Below are positions 15,711 to 23,069 of a stretch of DNA of 64,000 nucleotides, in pieces. Below the pieces are notes generated by a model. The model was given only the letters and a program-made list of their open reading frames with translations. It did not search any database and was not told the DNA's origin. Source of the DNA: Aquicoccus porphyridii. GTDB lineage: Bacteria > Pseudomonadota > Alphaproteobacteria > Rhodobacterales > Rhodobacteraceae. Position numbers and translations under genes: made by a program. The stretch lies in the NCBI RefSeq assembly GCF_008369105.1, contig NZ_VINQ01000017.1, positions 19,560 through 83,559 on the forward strand, read 5' to 3'. Numbering within the stretch: position 1 is the stretch's first letter; each line of letters starts with the position of its first letter.

Positions 15711-17186
15711 ATGCTCGATACTGTCACCAATCTCGCCTCGCTGCTCAACGATCCTACGCTGCTTGTCACCCGCGCCTATGTCGCCGGGGAATTCGTTGAT
15801 GGCGACAACGGCACCTTTGCCGTGACCAACCCCGCCCGCGGCGATGTCATCGCCGACGTGGCCGATCTTTCGCGCGCGCAGGTGGCCGATGCCATCGCCA
15901 AGGCGGAAGCGGCCCAGAAAGATTGGGCGAAATGGACCGGCAAGGAACGCGCCGCCGTGCTGCGCCGCTGGTTCGACCTGATGATGGAACATCAGGACGA
16001 TCTCGGGACCATTCTGACCGCCGAGATGGGCAAGCCCTTGGCCGAGGCCCGCGGCGAGATCGCCTATGGTGCCTCGTTCATTGAGTTCTTCGCCGAAGAG
16101 GCCAAGCGCGTCTATGGCGAGACGATTCCGGGTCACCAGCGCGACAAGCGCATCACCGTTATTCGACAGCCGATCGGGGTGGCTGCCTCGATCACGCCCT
16201 GGAACTTCCCCAACGCGATGATCACGCGCAAGGCCGGACCGGCGCTGGCCGCGGGTTGCTCGATGGTCGCCCGTCCCGCCAAGGAAACGCCGCTTTCGGC
16301 ACTGGTTCTGGGCGAGTTGGCCAAGCGCGCCGGCATCCCCGACGGCGTTTTCTCGGTCGTCACTTCGTCATCGGCCTCCGAGATCGGCAAGGAATTCTGC
16401 GACAACCCGGCGGTGCGCAAGCTCACGTTCACCGGCTCGACCGAGGTGGGCCGCATCCTGCTGCGTCAGGCCGCGGATCAGGTGATGAAATGCTCGATGG
16501 AACTGGGCGGTAACGCTCCGTTCATCGTTTTTGACGATGCTGACCTCGATGCGGCCGTGGAAGGCGCGATCATGTGCAAGTTCCGCAACAACGGTCAAAC
16601 CTGCGTCTGTGCCAACCGCATCTATGTCCAGGCCGGGGTTTACGATGCCTTCGCCGAGAAGCTGGCCGATAGGCTGTCCACGATGAAGGTGGGCGACGGG
16701 CTTGAAGAAGACACCAACTTCGGCCCGCTGATCAACGCGGGCGCGGTCGATAAGGTGCGTGAACATATCGACGACGCGCTCTCCAAGGGCGGCAAGATCA
16801 CCTTTGGTGGAAGTCAGCACAACCTTGGCGGCACGTTCTTCCAGCCGACGATCATCACCGGGGCCACGCAGGACATGCAGGTCGCCACCGATGAAACCTT
16901 CGGCCCTATGGCCCCGCTTTTCAAATTCGAGGACGAGGACGAGGTCATCGCGATGGCCAATGACACGATCTTTGGGCTCGCGTCCTATTTCTATGCCAAG
17001 GATCTTTCCCGCGTCTACAAGGTTGCCGAGGCGCTGGAATACGGGATCATCGGCGTCAATACCGGCATCATTTCGACCGAGGTGGCACCCTTCGGCGGGG
17101 TCAAGCAATCGGGCCTCGGGCGCGAAGGCTCCAGCCACGGCATCGACGAGTTTCTTGAAATGAAGTACATCTGCATGTCGGTCTGA
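15711..17186 (+). CDS. gabD: NAD(P)-dependent succinate-semialdehyde dehydrogenase
   Basis: A 491-residue aldehyde dehydrogenase, cytosolic, resembling GabD-type succinate-semialdehyde dehydrogenases (succinate semialdehyde to succinate, GABA shunt). Visible motifs are TPWNFPNAMITRK in the cofactor site, FTGSTEVG, MELGGNAPFIVFDDADLD with the general-base glutamate, NNGQTCVCANR with the catalytic cysteine, and ETFGPMAPLF. The C-terminal GVKQSGLGREGSSHG is typical of SSADHs. The ATG at 15711 has AAGGGGGAGG 8 bases upstream; an upstream ATG at 15690 would place that site inside the gene. No gabT is adjacent, so the exact semialdehyde is inferred. A hairpin at 17208-17239 follows the gene. Confidence 0.9.
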   Translation: MLDTVTNLASLLNDPTLLVTRAYVAGEFVDGDNGTFAVTNPARGDVIADVADLSRAQVADAIAKAEAAQKDWAKWTGKERAAVLRRWFDLMMEHQDDLGTILTAEMGKPLAEARGEIAYGASFIEFFAEEAKRVYGETIPGHQRDKRITVIRQPIGVAASITPWNFPNAMITRKAGPALAAGCSMVARPAKETPLSALVLGELAKRAGIPDGVFSVVTSSSASEIGKEFCDNPAVRKLTFTGSTEVGRILLRQAADQVMKCSMELGGNAPFIVFDDADLDAAVEGAIMCKFRNNGQTCVCANRIYVQAGVYDAFAEKLADRLSTMKVGDGLEEDTNFGPLINAGAVDKVREHIDDALSKGGKITFGGSQHNLGGTFFQPTIITGATQDMQVATDETFGPMAPLFKFEDEDEVIAMANDTIFGLASYFYAKDLSRVYKVAEALEYGIIGVNTGIISTEVAPFGGVKQSGLGREGSSHGIDEFLEMKYICMSV

Positions 17187-17207
17187 TCCCGGTTTCGAAC
17201 AGGCAAT

Positions 17208-17239
17208 AGGCGAAGCCGTGCGCAGGCGCGGCTTCGCCT
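17208..17239 (+). terminator. Hairpin downstream of gabD
   Basis: AGGCGAAGCCG (17208-17218) and CGGCTTCGCCT (17229-17239) form a perfect 11-bp stem with a 10-base loop, 22 bases after the gabD stop. No clear T-run follows, so it may be a weak terminator or an mRNA-stabilising hairpin. Confidence 0.6.
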
Positions 17240-17301
17240 CTCGCGTCCAGGCCTGAGACGGCCTAGATTGACGGCATCCAGTCCTGTTTCGGAGGCACAC
17301 C

Positions 17302-18534
17302 ATGGCCCGGACGTTATCGTTCCTTCTCGCTGCGTTTTTCGCCCTGCCGCTTGCCGCCCAGGAGGGCGCGCGCGACATCACCGGGTCGCTGAGCTACCTG
17401 GCGCGGATTGCACTGCCGCCCGATGCAGAGATTTCGGTCACCGCGCGAGGTGCCTTTGACACGGTGCTGGGGGAAACGCAGTTCACTACCGAAGGGAAAC
17501 AGGTGCCATTACCCTTTTCCCTGACCGTGCCGGGCGGACTTTCCGGGCAGGTCGATGCGTTCATCCGCATTGGCGGTACGCCACGCTGGATCATTCGCGA
17601 CGTTCCTTTCTCGGCCGGGGAAACCCCGGTCGATCTGGGCGAATTGCAGCTTGCGCCGATAACCCCGCTGACCTTTGCGGCCGAGTATGATTGCCATGGC
17701 CTGCCCGTGGCCTTTGGCATCCTGAATGACCGCGCGATGCTTCGCGTGGACGGGCGTGATTTCGAGATGCAGGAAGAGGTTTCGGCCTCGGGTGCGCGAT
17801 ATGTCTCGGTGGACGATCCGGGCACCGAATTCTGGTCCAAGGGCGACGAGGCGATGCTGACGGTCGAAGGTCAGGACATGGGCCGCTGCGTCAAGGTTGC
17901 GCCCGCAGAACCGCCAGTTTACCGCGCTCAAGGAAACGAACCTGGCTGGCATGCGCTGATTGGGGCCGATATCGTCGAACTCACCGCTGATTATGGCGCG
18001 CGGACCCATACAGAGCCACGCCCGGATGCGCAGGTCTCGCCCGGAACCTATGCATTCGACATGCCGCAGGTCGACGCGCGACTGACCCTGCAAGAAACGC
18101 TTTGCCATGACGGTGCAACCGGCATGCCATATCCGCACAGCGCCACGCTCTTGCTTGGCGATCGCAGTCTGAAAGGCTGTGGCGGCGATCCGACCGATCT
18201 TTTGACCGGTGCCGCGTGGCGTATCGCGGATGTCGGGGGACAGGGGGTGATCGATAATGTCGAGACTACCATTGCCTTCGATGCCGACGGGCGGGTTTCG
18301 GGGCGCGCGGGCTGCAACGGCTTCTCGGGCAGGTTCGAGTTGACCGGTGAGGGCCTGCGGTTTGGCCGGATGGTGGCGACGATGATGGCCTGCGCCGAGG
18401 AGAAAATGACACAAGAGCGTCGGGTTCTCGATGCGCTGGGGGCGGTGCGGCGCTTTGATATAGATGCCAGCGGCGCGCTGCTACTTATCGGCGGCGCCGA
18501 GGATGCGCCGATCTTGATCGCGCGGCGGTCCTGA
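17302..18534 (+). CDS. Exported multidomain protein: YbaY-like + MliC-like + META domain
   Basis: A 410-residue exported protein. It has a signal peptide (about 1-20, cleavage near AAQ), with no lipobox cysteine. A YbaY-type beta domain follows (about 24-115, TGSLSYLARIALPPDAEI). Next is a region resembling MliC C-type lysozyme inhibitors (about 125-200, AEYDCHGLPVAFGI and paired cysteines). A COG3650-like stretch begins at YRAQGNEPGWHALIG (about 210), and the C-terminal META/HslJ-like domain (about 295-405) contains GRAGCNGFSGRFEL. META and YbaY proteins are envelope stress proteins in other bacteria. A role in envelope protection is inferred from domains, and the convergent hsp20 gene fits a stress theme. 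Confidence 0.8.
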   Translation: MARTLSFLLAAFFALPLAAQEGARDITGSLSYLARIALPPDAEISVTARGAFDTVLGETQFTTEGKQVPLPFSLTVPGGLSGQVDAFIRIGGTPRWIIRDVPFSAGETPVDLGELQLAPITPLTFAAEYDCHGLPVAFGILNDRAMLRVDGRDFEMQEEVSASGARYVSVDDPGTEFWSKGDEAMLTVEGQDMGRCVKVAPAEPPVYRAQGNEPGWHALIGADIVELTADYGARTHTEPRPDAQVSPGTYAFDMPQVDARLTLQETLCHDGATGMPYPHSATLLLGDRSLKGCGGDPTDLLTGAAWRIADVGGQGVIDNVETTIAFDADGRVSGRAGCNGFSGRFELTGEGLRFGRMVATMMACAEEKMTQERRVLDALGAVRRFDIDASGALLLIGGAEDAPILIARRS

Positions 18535-18552
18535 TCGAAGCAGGATAGGAAA

Positions 18553-18585
18553 AGCCCGGCCAGTGGGCCGGCCGGGCTGCTGTTA
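18553..18585. terminator. Terminator between META-protein gene and hsp20
   Basis: AGCCCGGCC (18553-18561) and GGCCGGGCT (18570-18578) form a 9-bp stem with an 8-base loop in the 71-base gap between convergent genes. It is followed by GCTGTTATTC. It could act on both strands. Confidence 0.65.
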
Positions 18586-18605
18586 TTCAGATCGAGACGT
18601 GCCGA

Positions 18606-19076
18606 TCAGTTTACGGTTTCCGCGTCAACCACGTCCTTCTCGACCACGTCATCGCCTTTGGCGATGGCGATCCGGCGCGGTTTCAACGCCTCGGGGATCT
18701 CGCGAACGAGGTCGATATGCAGCATCCCGTCGGTATGGGTCGCACCCATCACCTTGACGTGATCGGCCAGTTGAAAGCGGCGCTCGAAAGCGCGGGTGGC
18801 GATCCCGCGATGCAGATAGACGCGGTCCTCGTCCTCTTCGGCCTTGCGTGCCGAGACGATCAGCGCGCCGTCCCTGACCTCGACCGACAGATCGTTTTCG
18901 GCGAAACCGGCCACGGCGATCGAGATGCGATAGGCATCGTCGGCGGTCTTCTCAATGTTGTAGGGGGGATAGGTGTTGGCGGTCATGTCGTTTGACATCA
19001 CCCGGTCCAGCATGTCGGCGATCTGGTCAAAGCCGACGGTTGCACGGTAAAGCGGTGCAAGATCAAAGTTGCGCAT
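18606..19076 (-). CDS. Small heat shock protein Hsp20 / IbpA
   Basis: A 156-residue cytosolic small heat shock protein that binds unfolding proteins and passes them to DnaK/ClpB. The alpha-crystallin domain spans about 37-130 (PPYNIEKTADDAYRISIAVA, EVRDGALIVSARK, RRFQLADHV). The C-terminal anchoring motif IAI (PRRIAIA) is present, followed by a short acidic tail. AGGAGG lies 7 bases before the ATG. Expression is probably controlled twice: by an RpoH-like promoter at 19179-19207 and by a ROSE-type RNA thermometer in the approximately 95-base leader that occludes the ribosome-binding site. Confidence 0.93.
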   Translation of the reverse strand: MRNFDLAPLYRATVGFDQIADMLDRVMSNDMTANTYPPYNIEKTADDAYRISIAVAGFAENDLSVEVRDGALIVSARKAEEDEDRVYLHRGIATRAFERRFQLADHVKVMGATHTDGMLHIDLVREIPEALKPRRIAIAKGDDVVEKDVVDAETVN

Positions 19077-19145
19077 GGGTCATCCTCCTTTGAGCGATAA
19101 CATGTCATGTTGCGATCTTCCCGTTGCGGGACAGACCATTGGAAC
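19077..19145 (-). promoter_or_regulatory. ROSE-like RNA thermometer in the hsp20 leader
   Basis: In the minus-strand transcript, UCGCU (19097-19093) stands just before AGGAGG (19089-19084). AUC-G-CUC can pair with GAG-GAU around an AAAG loop, leaving one bulged G opposite the Shine-Dalgarno. This is the UYGCU/AGGA arrangement that defines ROSE elements of alphaproteobacterial hsp20 genes. Upstream hairpins CCCG-CAA-CGGG and AACATG/CATGTT also match the multi-hairpin layout. Confidence 0.65.
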
Positions 19146-19178
19146 GTCCGGACCCTGAACGGCGCCCTGACCCCGCTC

Positions 19179-19207
19179 AGATGGTGATGCGGATTCCCCG
19201 TGTCAAG
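19179..19207 (-). promoter_or_regulatory. RpoH-like promoter of hsp20
   Basis: On the minus strand, CTTGAC (19207-19202), a 17-base spacer and CCATCT (19184-19179) resemble a sigma-32 promoter. The predicted transcription start near 19172 gives a leader of about 95 bases, which fits the ROSE-like element. The -35 would also suit sigma-70. Confidence 0.5.
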
Positions 19208-19345
19208 AGTGGGGGCTCAACCCGCGCGACGGCGATGGCTGGACTGAGCCACCGCACGCGCTACGCAGTGCTCAACAATCACCGGATCAAGTCGCCAGCG
19301 GGGCTGAAACCGCATCGCGTCCGCGCCATAGCGCTGCCCTGGCCT

Positions 19346-20164
19346 TCATGGCTTGACGAATTTCGCGCCGGTTTCGCCTCGCGCGCCGCCCACGATGATC
19401 CGCCGCACCCGCGGTGATTCGCCCTCGCCAAACGTCCCGCGCCCGGCGGCCAACTCGGCCCTGAGACGCGCCAGTGGTTCCGCAAGCGCGGTGCCGAGCG
19501 ACACGGGCGCGCCGTCCACCTCTGCCTTGGCCGACACCACCGATACGATCCGCGCCGTTTCACCGTCAAAGCTGAATACCGGGGCGCCGCTCGATCCGAA
19601 ATCAATGTCACAGGACATCACCAGAACCCCCTGTTGCCGCGCCAGAACCCGGCACATTTCCTGTATTGACGGGGCCTCGGAGCGGTCCTTGGCATAGGAG
19701 ACCACGCCGATCCGACCTCCCTTGACCGGGCGTGCATCGGTCTCGAACGGGATCACCGTCGTGTTCCGGATCGGATGGTGCAGCTCAAGAAGCGCCACAT
19801 CGTTGCGCACTCGCGCAGTGGCAAGCGCATCGTCATAGCTGTAATCGGGATGGATCACCGCGCGACGGACCCAGCGATAGGCCGAGGCCCGTCCATTGCG
19901 CCATCCGGCTAGAAACTCGATCTTGGCATGGTCCACTCGCATGCCACTCTGCTTGTCAAAGAGGCAATGCGCCGCCGTCAGCACCAGGTCGGGCGCGATC
20001 AGCGCCCCGGTGCAAAATCCCCTGCCGTCGATATCGAGCCGCCCCACGGCTTCCCAGCCGCGGCTGTCATCGCCCGTGTCCAGCCGTTTAAGGCGCGTAT
20101 CCTGTGCCTGCCCAATGGTGGCAAGAAAGCTCAGAACCAGTGAAAGCGACAGGATTCGAAACAT
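19346..20164 (-). CDS. Exported trypsin-like serine protease
   Basis: A 272-residue secreted or periplasmic chymotrypsin-fold protease. It has a signal peptide (about 1-20, cleavage after GQA) and the catalytic triad H66 in LTAAHC, D122 in RNDVALLEL and S192 in GSSGAP. C51 and C67 flank the active histidine and could form the usual disulfide. It has no PDZ domain, so it is of the Glu-endopeptidase/trypsin type and not HtrA. The ATG at 20164 has CGGAG upstream; a GTG at 20170 is the alternative. It begins 16 bases after the glcF stop on the same strand, so it may be cotranscribed with the glc operon, although no functional link is evident. Confidence 0.88.
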   Translation of the reverse strand: MFRILSLSLVLSFLATIGQAQDTRLKRLDTGDDSRGWEAVGRLDIDGRGFCTGALIAPDLVLTAAHCLFDKQSGMRVDHAKIEFLAGWRNGRASAYRWVRRAVIHPDYSYDDALATARVRNDVALLELHHPIRNTTVIPFETDARPVKGGRIGVVSYAKDRSEAPSIQEMCRVLARQQGVLVMSCDIDFGSSGAPVFSFDGETARIVSVVSAKAEVDGAPVSLGTALAEPLARLRAELAAGRGTFGEGESPRVRRIIVGGARGETGAKFVKP

Positions 20165-20180
20165 GTGCACTCCGGTTGGA

Positions 20181-21521
20181 TCAGGTTGGGGCTTGTCCTG
20201 CGACTAGCCGGGATATGGGGCGAAATTTGGGCATATCGTCGGCCAATGCCCGTGGTCTTGGGCCGCCTGTCGCCCAATCGAGCAATTCGACCGTGTGAAC
20301 CACTGGCACATCCGTGCCTGACCCGATCTGCATCATGCAGCCGATATTCCCGGCGGCGATGACATCCGGTGCCTTGGCTTCCAACGTGCGCAGTTTACGC
20401 GCTTTGAGCTGCCCGGATATCTCGGGCTGAAGCAGGTTGTATGTGCCTGCCGAGCCGCAACACAAATGGCTGTCGGCGGGTTCCACCACCTCGAATCCAA
20501 CACGTTTCAACAGGTCCTTGGGGTGCGTTTTGATCTGCTGGCCATGTTGCAGCGAACAGGCCGCATGATAGGCGACGCGCAATGCCTTTTCTTCCCTCTC
20601 CGGCACATCCAGCCGGACCAGAATCTCGCTCACATCCATCGCGATTTCGGCCACTCGCGTGGCTTCCTGTGCCAGTGCTTCGTTGCGAAACATATGACCA
20701 TAATCCTTGACCGTGGTGCCGCACCCGCTCGTATTGATTACCACCGCATCAAGACCCTCGCCATCCATCTCGGCGACCCAAGCACGGATATTCCTTGCCG
20801 CCGTGGCATGGCTTTCACCGCTCTTGCCCATATGGTGGGTGAGCGCGCCGCAGCACCCCGCACCCTTGGCGACCACGACTTCACAACCCAGCCGCCGCAA
20901 CAGGCGGATCGTGGCATCGTTGATATCGGTGTTGAGCGCCTTTTGCGCACAGCCCGTCATCAGCGCCACCCGCATCCGTCGCGCGCCCTCGGGCGCAAAG
21001 GTCTGCGGGTCGTCATTGCGGCTCACCGGTGGGATGTCCTTTGGCGCCATGTCAAGCATTGCGCGCAATCGCGCATCGGGGATCAGCCGCCGGAACGGCC
21101 GCCCGATCTTCGCTCCCAGCAGGGCAATCCGGAATCGCCCCGGATAGGGCAGGATGCGGGCCAGAACCCAGCGCAAGAGGCGGTCGCCCAAGGGCCGTTT
21201 GTAATTCGCCTCGATGTATTCACGCGCATGGTCGACCAGATGCATGTAATGCACGCCGCTGGGACAGGTGGTCATGCAGGCCAGGCAGGAAAGGCAGCGG
21301 TCGATATGCTTGACCGTCTTCGCATCTGGAACGCGTTCGTTCTCAAGCATGTCCTTGATCTGGTAGATGCGCCCGCGCGGGCTGTCCAACTCATCACCCA
21401 GAACCTGGTAAGTCGGGCAGGTCGCGGTGCAGAACCCGCAATGCACACAGGCCCGCAGGATCTCGTTCGCGCGCTGAATGCCCGGATCGCGCAACTGCTC
21501 TTCGGTGAAATTCGTTTGCAT
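20181..21521 (-). CDS. glcF: Glycolate oxidase iron-sulfur subunit
   Basis: A 446-residue iron-sulfur subunit of glycolate oxidase (glycolate to glyoxylate, electrons to the membrane quinone pool). Two 4Fe-4S ferredoxin motifs lie near the N-terminus: CVHCGFCTATCP (about 25-36) and CLSCLACMTTCP (about 75-86). Two CCG-type cysteine-rich domains follow, seen in GAGCCGALTHHM and HLCCGSAGTYN. It is the last catalytic subunit of the order glcD-glcE-membrane protein-glcF. Only 6 bases separate it from the preceding small membrane-protein gene, which supports one transcript. Confidence 0.95.
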   Translation of the reverse strand: MQTNFTEEQLRDPGIQRANEILRACVHCGFCTATCPTYQVLGDELDSPRGRIYQIKDMLENERVPDAKTVKHIDRCLSCLACMTTCPSGVHYMHLVDHAREYIEANYKRPLGDRLLRWVLARILPYPGRFRIALLGAKIGRPFRRLIPDARLRAMLDMAPKDIPPVSRNDDPQTFAPEGARRMRVALMTGCAQKALNTDINDATIRLLRRLGCEVVVAKGAGCCGALTHHMGKSGESHATAARNIRAWVAEMDGEGLDAVVINTSGCGTTVKDYGHMFRNEALAQEATRVAEIAMDVSEILVRLDVPEREEKALRVAYHAACSLQHGQQIKTHPKDLLKRVGFEVVEPADSHLCCGSAGTYNLLQPEISGQLKARKLRTLEAKAPDVIAAGNIGCMMQIGSGTDVPVVHTVELLDWATGGPRPRALADDMPKFRPISRLVAGQAPT

Positions 21522-21527
21522 TCGCCT

Positions 21528-21881
21528 TCACGTCCCCATTGCCAGTGACAGACCGAACCACGGTGCTCCCGTCGCCACCGCGCCCGCTGCGGCGCTCCAT
21601 TTCCTGATATTTGGCAACTGCATGCGCAGCCGCGCCGCCTGCACCGCGGTGGCGATCATCACCACCCAGCCCAGCCATAGGCAAGCAAGCCACGCCAGTG
21701 CCAACACGGGCCCTTGTGCCATACCGCGCAGAACCCAGGCCATCACCATCAGGCCGACGACCGAGACGGCTCCGATCAGCACCCGCCCACGCGACGGGCG
21801 TGCCCGCACGAGGCCCAGAAAAATCAGCGGCCCAGCCGCGAAAGAAACCAGATAGGTCATAATCAGCGCCATGGTCATCAT
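21528..21881 (-). CDS. Small membrane protein inserted between glcE and glcF
   Basis: A 117-residue hydrophobic protein with about three to four predicted membrane helices (around 4-24, 34-50, 55-80 and 95-112) separated by short basic loops. I do not recognise a family. The start overlaps the glcE stop (ATGATGA), so translation is coupled to glcE. glcF starts 6 bases after its stop. Position and topology suggest a membrane anchor or quinone-side partner for the otherwise peripheral glycolate oxidase. This is an inference; E. coli has no equivalent gene at this place. Confidence 0.7.
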   Translation of the reverse strand: MMTMALIMTYLVSFAAGPLIFLGLVRARPSRGRVLIGAVSVVGLMVMAWVLRGMAQGPVLALAWLACLWLGWVVMIATAVQAARLRMQLPNIRKWSAAAGAVATGAPWFGLSLAMGT

Positions 21882-23011
21882 CCCATCAACCCGGGGTTCA
21901 GAATGCCCCTCGGATCGAACCTATCCCGCAAAGCTTGCGAAATCTTTTGGATTGGTGGCACCTCGGGTTGAAACACCGGCAATCGCGTCCGGGTCTCCTC
22001 GTCTGCCCGGATCAGCGTCGCGTGGCCATCCAACCGGTCGGGGCGCATGTCCGCCCCCTCCGGTACCAGCGCCCAGACAAGGCCGCCACCCCAATCATAT
22101 TGTAGCGCCCGCGCACCCATGGCCCGCAGCAAGGCGCCCAGCGTCGCCCCTTGTGTCGGTCGCACCGAATAACGCCATACATCGCCTGCGCGACCATGAA
22201 ATGCCGCGACGTCCCGCAGCGCGCGCCAATCCCTCGCGATTTCGGCCTTGTCCCGCTCGATCGTCACCTCGCCGAAATCGGCCAACAGGTCGGCCAGCCG
22301 CCCGGCCCGGTAGGACACGCTGGCGTCAAACCCTTCGATCCGGATCAATGTCTTCGATGTGCCACTGCTTGTCTCCTCGGACAGATGCGCCGCCCCCGTC
22401 ACCTCGAAAGGCGATCGGATCGCCGCGCACATCGCTTCGCCCGCGCGGGTCTCGTCCAAACCGCCAAGATGCAGGACCGCCGCCGCCGGCGGCTCGGGCA
22501 GAACCTTGAAACTGACCTCGCTCAGAACACCCAGCGTGCCGCGGCTCCCGGCCATCAGCTTGACCAGGTCATAGCCGGTGACGTTCTTCATCACCCGCCC
22601 GCCATTCTTGAGAATACGCCCGGTTCCATCGACGAACCGCACCCCCAAAAGGTGGTCCCGACAGGCCCCGGCCTGAATCCGTCTTGGCCCGCTTACATTC
22701 GCCGCCACCACGCCACCGATTGTGGGCGCGCCCTTGGTGCCCAGGAGCCCGCGATGATCCATCGGCTCGAAGGGTAGGCGCTGCCCCTCGGCGGCCAGAA
22801 CCCGTTCGACCTCTGCAACCGGCGTGCCCGCCTTCACCACGAGCGTCAGCGCGCCGGGCTCGTAATCGACAACCCCGCTCAGCCGCGTCAAGGCAAGCGT
22901 CGCACCTTCCACGGGCCGCCCCACGGGCCGCGTGCCGCCACCGACGACTCGCAGCGGGCCATCCGCACCCGCGATCATTTCGCTCAGTTCACTTTCGGAA
23001 ACCGGTTCCAT
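21878..23011 (-). CDS. glcE: Glycolate oxidase FAD-binding subunit
   Basis: A 377-residue FAD-binding PCMH-fold subunit of glycolate oxidase. It shows LRVVGGGTRPVGRP, TIGGVVAANVSGPRR (FAD pyrophosphate region), VKNVTGYDLVKLMAGS-type sequence (VMKNVTGYDL, about 155-175) and GTLGVLSEVSFKVLP, all characteristic of GlcE and related oxidases. There is no signal or membrane segment. It follows glcD after 58 bases that carry a G-rich hairpin and a copy of a dispersed repeat. It is translationally coupled to the next small membrane protein. Confidence 0.93.
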   Translation of the reverse strand: MEPVSESELSEMIAGADGPLRVVGGGTRPVGRPVEGATLALTRLSGVVDYEPGALTLVVKAGTPVAEVERVLAAEGQRLPFEPMDHRGLLGTKGAPTIGGVVAANVSGPRRIQAGACRDHLLGVRFVDGTGRILKNGGRVMKNVTGYDLVKLMAGSRGTLGVLSEVSFKVLPEPPAAAVLHLGGLDETRAGEAMCAAIRSPFEVTGAAHLSEETSSGTSKTLIRIEGFDASVSYRAGRLADLLADFGEVTIERDKAEIARDWRALRDVAAFHGRAGDVWRYSVRPTQGATLGALLRAMGARALQYDWGGGLVWALVPEGADMRPDRLDGHATLIRADEETRTRLPVFQPEVPPIQKISQALRDRFDPRGILNPGLMG

Positions 23012-23012
23012 T

Positions 23013-23062
23013 CTTCATCTGACCCTCAAATACCTCGGGGGGTCCGGGGGGCTGTCCCCCGG
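23013..23062. repeat. Dispersed intergenic repeat with G-rich hairpin, copy 3
   Basis: TTCATCTGACCCTCAAATACCTC leads into CCGGGGG/CCCCCGG (about 23044-23062) between glcD and glcE. The first half resembles the elements at 10091-10116 and 14752-14777. The hairpin could tune glcE expression relative to glcD. Confidence 0.5.
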
Positions 23063-23069
23063 GGTGCGA

